Shown here in pieces: positions 57,483-64,000 of a stretch of 64,000 nucleotides of DNA. This stretch comes from CAVPDE01 sp964580575 (GTDB lineage: Bacteria > Desulfobacterota > DSM-4660 > Desulfatiglandales > HGW-15), in NCBI GenBank assembly GCA_964580575.1, contig CAZOLJ010000012.1, positions 9,586 through 73,585 of the forward strand. Reading direction: 5' to 3'. The notes below the pieces were generated by a model. It saw only the letters and a list, made by a program, of their open reading frames with translations, ran no database searches and had not been told where the DNA came from. Positions within the stretch are counted from its first letter, which is position 1; each line of letters begins with the position of its first letter. The position numbers were made by a program, and so were the translations under genes.

Positions 57483-58239
57483 AGGCGTCCGCAAAACCCA
57501 TCGCTTCCAACTTTTTTTCCATGGCTTCAGCCTGGTCAAGGGTTTCGGATTTTGAGACCTGCACCCGGTGGAAGGTCTTGCCTCTTGCATCTTCATAGAC
57601 GGTGACCCGAACCTCATCGAGGCTCCCTTTCAGGCGTTCCGCAAGCTTGAGCGCGTTTTGCTGACTCTCGAAGGCCCCCACCTGAATGGTGAACTCCCCG
57701 CGACGGAAATCTTGCACTTCAATGAGAGGCGTGAATCCGTCCCGGCCTTTGACATTGCCCACTTCCCGCGCCAAGGCCTCGACTTTCACGTCCACAACTC
57801 CCGGGCCGATCATGTCCAGGTCCCTGGCCGCCCCGTAGGAGAGATCGATGACCCTCCCTTTCACAAAAGGCCCCCGGTCATTGACGGGCAAAATAATGGT
57901 CTTCTGGTTCGTGAGGTTCGTGACCTTCACCACCGTGTCCAGGGGCAGCAGCTTGTGGGCGGCTGTCCTTCCGTACATGTTATAGATCTCTCCGCTGGAG
58001 GTGGGGCGGCCATGAAAGTCCTTGCCGTACCACGAGGCTTTGCCGTACTCCACAAATCCGTAAGCGTCGGGCAGAGGATAATAGCGCACCCCGTTGACCA
58101 CGTAGGGTTTGGGGACCCTGGCCCTTTCCGTTTCAGGAAGGGTGAGAACCCTGGAAGAAGGCGGGGAGGGCGGTACATGACGGGCGCAGGCAGTCAGCAC
58201 CAGCAAAAGAGCAACGGCTACGACGAAACCGCTTCTCAT
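57454..58239 (-). CDS. rlpA: Septal-ring lytic transglycosylase RlpA with SPOR domain
   Basis: A 261-residue lipoprotein (lipobox LTAC). Double-psi beta-barrel domain with YGKASWYGKDFHGRPTSSG, YGRTAAHKLLPLDT and VNDRGPFVKGRVIDLS, then a C-terminal SPOR domain (FTIQVGAFESQQNALKLAER) that binds denuded glycan at septa. ATG 58239 gives the lipoprotein signal; the frame opens to 58281. Its end overlaps the IHF gene. Confidence 0.94.
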   Translation of the reverse strand: MRSGFVVAVALLLVLTACARHVPPSPPSSRVLTLPETERARVPKPYVVNGVRYYPLPDAYGFVEYGKASWYGKDFHGRPTSSGEIYNMYGRTAAHKLLPLDTVVKVTNLTNQKTIILPVNDRGPFVKGRVIDLSYGAARDLDMIGPGVVDVKVEALAREVGNVKGRDGFTPLIEVQDFRRGEFTIQVGAFESQQNALKLAERLKGSLDEVRVTVYEDARGKTFHRVQVSKSETLDQAEAMEKKLEAMGFADAFKVRVEAPR

Positions 58240-58265
58240 GGCCTTCGTTCCACATACCCCTTTCC

Positions 58266-58366
58266 TGGTGGGAGGGGACAAAGGGGAGGGGGCAACAAAG
58301 AAGCTGAATGACAGGCGCCATCTTTTTCACCCCTACCCTCGCCCTCCCCCATCGAGGGGGAGGGAT
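58266..58366. repeat. C-rich/G-rich inverted repeat (family of four loci)
   Basis: GGTGGGAGGGGACAAAGGGG on the left and CCCTCGCCCTCCCCCATC then GAGGGGGAGGG on the right. It lies between rlpA and the PII-like gene. Confidence 0.65.
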
Positions 58367-58405
58367 ATCGGAGGTTGTCGCTCAGGTTTGTGAACGAGAC
58401 TTCCT

Positions 58406-59533
58406 TCATTTTGGAAAATACGTGAAAGACCTCAAGATACGTCTCAGCTGAACCTGTCCATGACAAGTGTCCGTAAAAGCGCCTGCTTCTTGCAGGGCAT
58501 CGAGAAGGGAATGAAGCTGGTTTTCAAAGACGGCCATGTTGCATTCTTCTCTTACCGGGGGGATCTCGCTCAATGGGGAATCGGCAGGCCGGATGTGTTT
58601 GAGGTCGGCGATCGTGGCGCCTGCTGCGCCGGCGGACAAGGCTGTTTTGACCAGGTCCACACCCGTGCCGCCGTCACACACCAGAGTGAAATCCACAAGA
58701 TGGTGAATGTAGTCTCTCTTCTTGATGCCTTTTTTCCCCAGAGACGCTGATCGCCGCCGCCACTCTGCTCCGCCTTTCAGCTGATCCACGGCTGCAACGA
58801 GCTGCTCGATGCTCGCTGCCTGTCGCTGGTCTCCTCTCATCACTTTCATGTTGATGATCCCCCGCTTCAGCGGGATCTCATAGATGAACCCCTTGCCCGG
58901 CTGATCCAGTTTACCCACTTCGATCATCCGGTCCATCAGCAGGTCGGTATCGTAAGCGCTGGCGATGGTATAAATGATTTCTTTATCGGCAGGGATAGTG
59001 ATCCGCAGGAGACCCATTCTATCCCGGACGCCCCTGCCTATGCCGAAATGGATGGAGGGAACCGAAATCCCTGCTTCCAAGGGGATCCGCGCAATACTGT
59101 CTCCCTGCCCGCGCTGGACGATGCAGAACACGCCCGCCAGTCTTTCGGCAACGTGAAAGGAGATGTCGGTTTGGGGCAAAGAGACTCGATTCTCATGACA
59201 CAGTTCGTGATTGAGCGCAAGCTGAACCTCTTCACTGAAAACGGAACCTCGGCCGGGAAAATGAAGGAGCGCTTTCTCGGCAATGAGCTGGAGGGCCGGA
59301 ATTTCCATCTCCGCGTCAATGACAAAAAAAAGAATGTCCACGGGGTCCTCTGACAGGTGCCCCCCGTTGAAAAGCGACCATCCGGTTCTCTTTCGCTCCA
59401 TCACCGGAGATCGGGCGGGGATCAGGTGCAGGTCGACGACCCCCGCTTCTCGAAGCGCTTCGATGACCCCTCTGGAGATACTTCTGTTCAATTGGGCCGT
59501 GATGCGACAAACTGTTTTTCCCGGAAGATTCAA
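58406..59533 (-). CDS. Protein with three tandem PII-like modules (DUF1538 partner)
   Basis: A 375-residue soluble protein. Module 1 (about 1-115) begins KTVCRITAQLNRSISRGVIE; module 2 (about 125-240) has FCIVQRGQGDSIARIPLEAG, GRGVRDRMGLLRI and GKLDQPGKGFIYEIPL, the clearest PII pattern; module 3 (about 265-375) begins HHLVDFTLVCDGGTGVDLVK. PII proteins are normally trimers of about 110-residue chains, so this chain could fold as a pseudo-trimer. TTG 59533 was chosen: AAGGAGGG precedes it and it overlaps the DUF1538 stop (TTGA). The frame is open to 59635. PII-like proteins next to DUF1538 genes are a known association; a regulator of that membrane protein is inferred. Confidence 0.72.
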   Translation of the reverse strand: MNLPGKTVCRITAQLNRSISRGVIEALREAGVVDLHLIPARSPVMERKRTGWSLFNGGHLSEDPVDILFFVIDAEMEIPALQLIAEKALLHFPGRGSVFSEEVQLALNHELCHENRVSLPQTDISFHVAERLAGVFCIVQRGQGDSIARIPLEAGISVPSIHFGIGRGVRDRMGLLRITIPADKEIIYTIASAYDTDLLMDRMIEVGKLDQPGKGFIYEIPLKRGIINMKVMRGDQRQAASIEQLVAAVDQLKGGAEWRRRSASLGKKGIKKRDYIHHLVDFTLVCDGGTGVDLVKTALSAGAAGATIADLKHIRPADSPLSEIPPVREECNMAVFENQLHSLLDALQEAGAFTDTCHGQVQLRRILRSFTYFPK

Positions 59534-61656
59534 AGGGGGGAGCCCTCCTTGCTCGCTTGTACGGATTCGGTCAAGATCGCTTTTCTCCTCCGGGCAATGA
59601 GGAGACCTAAAGTCAAAGTGGTAAGGATCGGACACACGGAAGCAGCAGCCAGTATCCCGAAGCCCTCAATCACGCCGACTTGAGAACCCAATCCAAGTCC
59701 CATGGCCAGGACAAGCGGGACCGTGACCGGTCCGGTGGTGACTCCTGCGCTGTCCCAGCCGATGTTGACAAATTCTTCCGATGAAATGCTTGTGATGAAC
59801 AGCAGCAGAAGATAGGGGGGGGTGAGAAGCCAGAACAGGGGAATATGCCAGATGAGTTTTGCCACTCCGAGGGCCACGCCCATTCCGACACCCACAGCCA
59901 CAGCCTGCATCAGAAGGGGCTTTCTGAATGTCCCTGCGGTGAGTTCTTCCACGGTGAGGCCCATGGCATTCAGCGCCGGCTCGGCGAGGGTGGCGCCATA
60001 TCCCAAGACAAAAGCAAAAAACAAAACAACGCCTATTCCCCACAAACTCCGCTCCTGCCCGAATAGGGGGCCTCTCGTGGGGGTGAACCGGTACTCTCTG
60101 CTGACGGCGTCATAGCCTTTTTCATCGTAGGGGACGGGAACATACTTGCTGCCGTCTTTTGTATAAAAGAAGGCATGTTTCTGACCGTCCGGGCTGATGG
60201 AGCGCTGCACCAGAGAGGGATCGAATTCGAGGAGAGTTCTTTTCTGCTCATGGAGAGGAATCGATTTGAAGCAAGAGGGAAGCCGATTCCCGACTTGGGT
60301 TCCTAGCTTGTCCAAGCCGAGTTCAATGCCGATACTGAAAAGGCCCAAGCCCAGGATGCAGAAAAACAGCCCCAGCAAAACCTCATCGGCTTGCTGGAGG
60401 TTCTCTCGAAGGACCAGAAAAAGCACCAGGAAAAGAGGAAGGGTGAGGAAACCGATGGCCTTTAAGGCGACAGAGAGATTTCTCTTGAGGAGATCGAGCA
60501 CATTGAATTCCTCTGCCATAGGCGCAGAGGTGTTGACCCCGATGGGCTTTGGGGATTCCGGGCTCTCAAAGGCAATCAGGCGTTGCTCCTCTGTCCCCTT
60601 AAAGGCTGCCCAGCGATAGAAACCGTCAGGGTCTCCACCGAAAATGGTTTTTCTCAGGGAAGAGTCCTTGGCAAGCTGCTCCAGGTATTCCGTCATCTTT
60701 TCAGGCTCCCCGTCAAAAAAGGCGATCTGTCCTGCGGGAGAGGCATTCTGAAGAAGATAGTGAATGAGTTCATCGCTACTTCGAAACAGGGGGTTTATTT
60801 TTTCTCGATGTTCCGTTCTGAAAAAATCAATCTCCTTCATGGGAGCCGGAACATGGGGCAGATAAAAAGCGCCCAGAAGGAACACGGCAAAAACCGGAAC
60901 CAGGGAGGCAAGGGTCACCAACCCGAAACCCATAGAACCGGATTCTTGGGACCCCACCATCCTGGAGATCCCGATTCCAAGCGCAAGAACAAGCGGGACG
61001 GTCACGGGCCCCGTCGTTACAGCCCCGCAGTCCCAGGCCAAGCCCGTGATGTGGATCATGTTCTGATCACGGAAAGACCAAGCAGTGAAAGCGATTAGCC
61101 CTGCCACGAGACAGTAGATCAAGGGTTTCAACGACCACGAGCGATAGAACCGGAACATGCCCAGCAAAACGGCAATCCCCACCCCGACGCCGACGGCGTA
61201 CACGAGCGCCTGAGAATGCTGGGTCAGCATCAAGTAAAGAAGAGGCGCCTCCCAGGCCTTTACCGAACGGCCTGTGCTCTGGAGAATTTGAATGGAAGGT
61301 TCTGCCAAGGTTGCCAGAAACCCCAGGATTAAAGCAAAAATCAATATGACCGGAAGGGTGGATTTCTGCGGGAGTTTCAGACCCACCCGCTCTCCGAGCG
61401 GCATGAGACCCAGCAACAGACCTTCCATGAAAAAGGTAAGGCCCACAACCACCAGGGCTATGCCCAGAGCAATCGCCGTAGCCTCTGAAACGGCGATTCG
61501 AAGGACAAGAGTTTGGAACAGGATAAGGTAGACGATGATGAGCCAAACCGACTTGACCTGGTTGGTTAGCCGGTCTCTGACATAAGGGATCAAGAGCCCT
61601 AAAGCGTGGCGAAAACCGACTCTTATCCGACCATTCGTTTTTTCATTCGCAACCAT
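59530..61656 (-). CDS. DUF1538-family membrane protein, two-repeat
   Basis: A 708-residue integral membrane protein with two homologous halves. Each half ends in a near-identical motif: AVTTGPVTVPLVLALGIGIS in the first and GVTTGPVTVPLVLAMGLGLG in the second, with GFLATLAEPSIQIL / GYGATLAEPALNAM as another repeated pair. Between the halves (about 280-400) is a soluble, charged segment. The internal duplication suggests a transporter-like fold. Its stop overlaps the TTG of the PII-like gene. The transported substrate is unknown. Confidence 0.85.
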   Translation of the reverse strand: MVANEKTNGRIRVGFRHALGLLIPYVRDRLTNQVKSVWLIIVYLILFQTLVLRIAVSEATAIALGIALVVVGLTFFMEGLLLGLMPLGERVGLKLPQKSTLPVILIFALILGFLATLAEPSIQILQSTGRSVKAWEAPLLYLMLTQHSQALVYAVGVGVGIAVLLGMFRFYRSWSLKPLIYCLVAGLIAFTAWSFRDQNMIHITGLAWDCGAVTTGPVTVPLVLALGIGISRMVGSQESGSMGFGLVTLASLVPVFAVFLLGAFYLPHVPAPMKEIDFFRTEHREKINPLFRSSDELIHYLLQNASPAGQIAFFDGEPEKMTEYLEQLAKDSSLRKTIFGGDPDGFYRWAAFKGTEEQRLIAFESPESPKPIGVNTSAPMAEEFNVLDLLKRNLSVALKAIGFLTLPLFLVLFLVLRENLQQADEVLLGLFFCILGLGLFSIGIELGLDKLGTQVGNRLPSCFKSIPLHEQKRTLLEFDPSLVQRSISPDGQKHAFFYTKDGSKYVPVPYDEKGYDAVSREYRFTPTRGPLFGQERSLWGIGVVLFFAFVLGYGATLAEPALNAMGLTVEELTAGTFRKPLLMQAVAVGVGMGVALGVAKLIWHIPLFWLLTPPYLLLLFITSISSEEFVNIGWDSAGVTTGPVTVPLVLAMGLGLGSQVGVIEGFGILAAASVCPILTTLTLGLLIARRRKAILTESVQASKEGSPL

Positions 61657-61789
61657 AGGACCCCGCTCCGAGTCGGTGAGGATCTTGTTTTTCCCTGTTC
61701 AGAGGGATGAAACACCCTAGACTATCAGACGGTGAAAATCAATCCTCTTTCCCTTCGCTTTGCTATCTAAACAGGCTGTTGAATTTTTC

Positions 61790-61818
61790 TTGACATGGCC
61801 AAGGCGTTTTCTTAAAGT
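61790..61818 (+). promoter_or_regulatory. Promoter of the SDR-had-oah operon
   Basis: TTGACA (61790-61795), 17-bp spacer, TAAAGT (61813-61818); transcription would start near 61825. Confidence 0.6.
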
Positions 61819-61826
61819 GCGCCGAG

Positions 61827-61848
61827 TAACTATATTGTAACTATATTG
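61827..61848 (+). promoter_or_regulatory. Tandem 11-bp repeat at the transcription start (operator candidate)
   Basis: TAACTATATTG occurs twice head-to-tail (61827-61837, 61838-61848), followed by TAATCAC. Position right after the -10 element fits a repressor site; one repeat equals one helical turn. Confidence 0.5.
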
Positions 61849-61919
61849 TAATCACTTCTTCCGTCGTTTAATGACACGAATTGACGGATTTCAGTCCAGG
61901 AAAAAGAGGGGAGACGCCT

Positions 61920-62672
61920 ATGAAATTGAAAGATAAAGTGGCTTTAGTGACGGGCAGCAGTCGAGGGGTAGGAAAGTCTATAGCCCTGGCTTTTGCCAAG
62001 GAAGGCGCCAAGGTGATGGTCAACTACACCTCTAACGAGAAGGCCGCCAACGAGGTGCTGGAAACCATTCAGAAGATGGGAGGACAAGCCAAGGTATTCA
62101 AAGCTGATGTGGCGAAGAAGGCCGAGGCGCAAGCGCTGGTGCAGGCGACGGTGGATGCCTTTGGAGGGCTCGACATCCTGGTGAACAACGCCGGATTCAC
62201 ACGGCCGGCCATGATGCTCAAGATGACGGAAGAGCAGTGGGACGCGGTGGTCAACATCCACCTGAAAGGCGCCTGGCTGTGCGCCCAGGCCGCAGCGCCG
62301 CACATGATTGCAAAGAACAGCGGGAAGATCATCAACGTGACCTCCGTGGCGGGTATGGTGGGGACCGTGGGACAGATCAATTACAGCGCGGCCAAGGGCG
62401 GGGTCATCAGCATGACCAAGTCCATGGCCCGAGAGCTGGCGCGAAACAACATCTGCGCGAACGTCATCTCCCTGGGCATTGTGCCGACCGACATGAGCGA
62501 GAAAATCACGACGGATGAAAAGCTCAAAGAGATCTACATGAACCGGATCCTGCTCAAACGGTTCGGCGAAACAGACGAGCTGACGCCCGCTTTTGTGTTT
62601 CTGGCCTCGGACGACGCCAACTACATCACGGGCCAGCTCCTCGCGGTCGACGGCGGTTATGGGATGATTTGA
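61920..62672 (+). CDS. Short-chain dehydrogenase/reductase (FabG-like), aromatic degradation context
   Basis: A 250-residue classical SDR: cofactor motif VTGSSRGVGKSIALAFAKEG, NNAG (LVNNAGFTRPAMM), catalytic Ser/Tyr/Lys in NVTSVAGMV and YSAAKGG, and C-terminal ITGQLLAVDGGYGMI. ATG 61920 follows GAGGGGAGACG. It is first in the operon with had, so a 3-hydroxyacyl-CoA dehydrogenase step of benzoyl-CoA degradation is likely. A FabG role in lipid synthesis is less likely here. Confidence 0.85.
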   Translation: MKLKDKVALVTGSSRGVGKSIALAFAKEGAKVMVNYTSNEKAANEVLETIQKMGGQAKVFKADVAKKAEAQALVQATVDAFGGLDILVNNAGFTRPAMMLKMTEEQWDAVVNIHLKGAWLCAQAAAPHMIAKNSGKIINVTSVAGMVGTVGQINYSAAKGGVISMTKSMARELARNNICANVISLGIVPTDMSEKITTDEKLKEIYMNRILLKRFGETDELTPAFVFLASDDANYITGQLLAVDGGYGMI

Positions 62673-62767
62673 AAAAGGTCAAGAAACGCTCAGCGCACAA
62701 GGGAACACTTCGGGATCAACGCCGATTCAACGAGACGATTAACCTTAGAACCATAAAGGAGGACAAC

Positions 62768-63874
62768 ATGGGAGGAGTAACGAACATGATATGGACATGG
62801 CAAATGGTTCAACCCGCGTCCTTCAACAAGGAGACCAAAGAAACCACACCGGGCAAGCTCGAGAAGAAACAGATTCCGGTCCCGCAGCTCCAGCCCGGAG
62901 AGGTCCTTGTCGAAGTCGCAGGTTGCGGGGTCTGCCACACGGACCTCGGGTACTTTTATGACGGGGTTCCCACGGTATCCAAACCGCCGCTCACCCTGGG
63001 GCACGAGATTTCAGGAATCGTGGTGGCCGGGGATCAAGCCTGGATGGGGAAAGAGGTCATTATCCCTGCGGTCATGCCCTGTCGCAAATGCATTCTCTGC
63101 AAGACAGGAAGAGGCAACCGCTGTCTCGATCAGAAGATGCCCGGCAACAGCCTCGCGTCCTATGGCGGATTTTCGAGTCACATCCCTGTTCCGAGCGTTG
63201 ACCTCTGCGAAGTGAAGAACAGAGGGAACATCCCGCTGTCGCACCTGGCAGTGGTGGCGGATGCAGCGACGACTCCTTACCAGGCGGCCAAGAGGGCGGA
63301 TTTCCAGCCCGGGGACAATGTCGTGGTGATAGGAATCACCGGCGGCGTCGGCCAGTACATGGGACAGATGGCCAAAGCTCTGGGAGCCAAGACCGTGGTC
63401 GGTATCGCCCGCAATCAGGAGAAACTGAACCGGGCACTCAAATTCGGAGCAGACGTGGTGATCAATTCGACGGACAAGGATGCCGGAGCAATCTCAAAGG
63501 AATTCCGAAGCATCTGCAAAGAGAGGGGCCTCCCGGCTACAGGATGGAAGATCTTTGAGGTGTCGGGATCCAAACCGGGTCAGGAAATCGCCCTTGGGTT
63601 GCTGAGTTTTACAGGCAAACTGATTGTCGTGGGCTTCACCCTGGCGAAGACGGAGTATTCCATCGGCCGTTTGATGGCTTTTGATGCGGAGATCATCGGA
63701 ACGTGGGGATGCCTGCCCGAGTACTATCCCATTGTTCTGGACATGGTGCTGAGCAAGAAGATCAACATCGAGGAGTTTGTGGAAATCCGGCCTATGAGCA
63801 GCATTGCAGAGACCTTTGCGCAGGCTCATAAATCACCGCCGATGAAGCGAATCGTGCTCACTCCGGATTTCTAA
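62768..63874 (+). CDS. had: 6-hydroxycyclohex-1-ene-1-carbonyl-CoA dehydrogenase
   Basis: About 368 residues, zinc-type alcohol dehydrogenase family. Catalytic-zinc region GCGVCHTDLGYFYDG and GHEISGIV, structural-zinc loop CRKCILCKTGRGNRC, and nucleotide motif GITGGVGQYMGQMAKALG. The N-terminal WTWQMVQPASF and the overall pattern fit Had of the anaerobic benzoyl-CoA pathway, which oxidises the ring-hydration product to the 6-oxo compound. ATG 62768 follows AAAGGAGG by five bases; ATG 62786 is also possible. It lies between an SDR and the probable oah start, the expected neighbourhood. Confidence 0.88.
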   Translation: MGGVTNMIWTWQMVQPASFNKETKETTPGKLEKKQIPVPQLQPGEVLVEVAGCGVCHTDLGYFYDGVPTVSKPPLTLGHEISGIVVAGDQAWMGKEVIIPAVMPCRKCILCKTGRGNRCLDQKMPGNSLASYGGFSSHIPVPSVDLCEVKNRGNIPLSHLAVVADAATTPYQAAKRADFQPGDNVVVIGITGGVGQYMGQMAKALGAKTVVGIARNQEKLNRALKFGADVVINSTDKDAGAISKEFRSICKERGLPATGWKIFEVSGSKPGQEIALGLLSFTGKLIVVGFTLAKTEYSIGRLMAFDAEIIGTWGCLPEYYPIVLDMVLSKKINIEEFVEIRPMSSIAETFAQAHKSPPMKRIVLTPDF

Positions 63875-63941
63875 AGAGGAGACGATCCCGTTGAAACGGG
63901 ATGAGAACAAACAGGTCATTCACCTAAAGGAGGGAAACATT

Positions 63942-64000
63942 ATGTCGTTGAAAGGTTTGGAATGGTTGCCAAGAGAAGATGGAATAAAAGATCATGCGTT
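63942..64000 (+). CDS. oah: Probable 6-oxocyclohex-1-ene-1-carbonyl-CoA hydrolase, N-terminus only
   Basis: The first 19 complete codons of a gene that runs out of the window: MSLKGLEWLPREDGIKDHA. ATG follows AAAGGAGGG. Placement right after had and the LEWLPRE...DH opening suit Oah/BamA, the ring-opening hydrolase and marker of anaerobic aromatic degradation. The call rests mainly on context. Confidence 0.6.
   Translation, partial: MSLKGLEWLPREDGIKDHA

Noticed and set aside
1..64000. CRISPR array, tRNA, rRNA, prophage or transposase genes
   Set aside because: No regularly spaced repeat-spacer pattern, no cloverleaf-like intergenic sequence, and no transposase, integrase or phage structural protein was recognised; the repeats present are inverted or word-like.

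Overview
The window reads as chromosomal DNA of an anaerobic, Gram-negative, deltaproteobacterial-type organism (Desulfobacterota, syntroph or sulfate-reducer-like). The case rests on gene content: LPS synthesis (lpxC), alpha2/beta2 glycyl-tRNA synthetase, formate-tetrahydrofolate ligase, an AOR-family tungsten/molybdenum enzyme, benzoyl-CoA reductase / 2-hydroxyacyl-CoA dehydratase-type proteins, and, at the right edge, a 6-hydroxycyclohex-1-ene-1-carbonyl-CoA dehydrogenase (had) followed by the first codons of what is probably oah/bamA. These point to anaerobic degradation of benzoate or related aromatic acids. The species cannot be named from the sequence.

Layout. 1-4.8 kb: a redox module on the + strand, with the 3' part of a ferredoxin/[2Fe-2S] flavoprotein, a DAO-type FAD oxidoreductase, a large AOR-family protein and a MoaD/ThiS-like sulfur carrier. 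5.3-7.1 kb: fhs with an intrinsic terminator. 7.4 kb: a 43-residue ribbon-helix-helix gene with a palindrome inside its promoter. 7.6-13.3 kb, minus strand: two BcrB/BcrC-like subunits, two activase-type ATPases (one canonical, one BcrD-like) and a TetR regulator. 13.7-25.6 kb, + strand: a TPR lipoprotein, a receiver protein, an FHA-GAF-PAS hybrid kinase, a sigma-54 activator with a degenerate receiver, a TPR/beta-barrel outer-membrane protein and a FecR-domain exported protein, which looks like one signalling and surface-assembly locus. 25.5-29.4 kb, minus strand: an NtrY-like kinase, a DUF4390 protein and lpxC. 29.7-36.2 kb: mltA, glyS, glyQ, recO and two small proteins.

36.3-43.5 kb, minus strand: a LivG-acyl-CoA synthetase-LivH-LivM-LivK-LivF operon, likely uptake and CoA activation of an organic acid. 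43.7 kb: a dGTPase-like HD hydrolase. 45.3-57.5 kb, + strand: the translation/envelope block rpsB-tsf-pyrH-frr-uppS-cdsA-(uxs)-dxr-rseP-tsaB-psd-pssA-rsmD-coaD, a probable structured RNA, then an IHF/HU gene. 57.5-61.7 kb, minus strand: rlpA, a protein with three tandem PII-like modules, and its coupled DUF1538 membrane protein. 61.8 kb to the end: SDR-had-(oah) behind a promoter with a tandem-repeat operator candidate.

Intergenic DNA is unusually rich in non-coding repeats: a 132-135 bp inverted-terminal-repeat element (two copies), a palindromic element on each side of glyQ, another between uppS and cdsA, C-rich/G-rich inverted repeats at four loci, and many word-like tandem/inverted arrays between genes. 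No transposase, tRNA, rRNA or CRISPR array was seen. The strongest candidates for something undescribed are the BcrBC-like cluster with its mixed activase pair, the TPR/FHA/OMP/FecR locus, the three-module PII-DUF1538 pair, and the structured element downstream of coaD.
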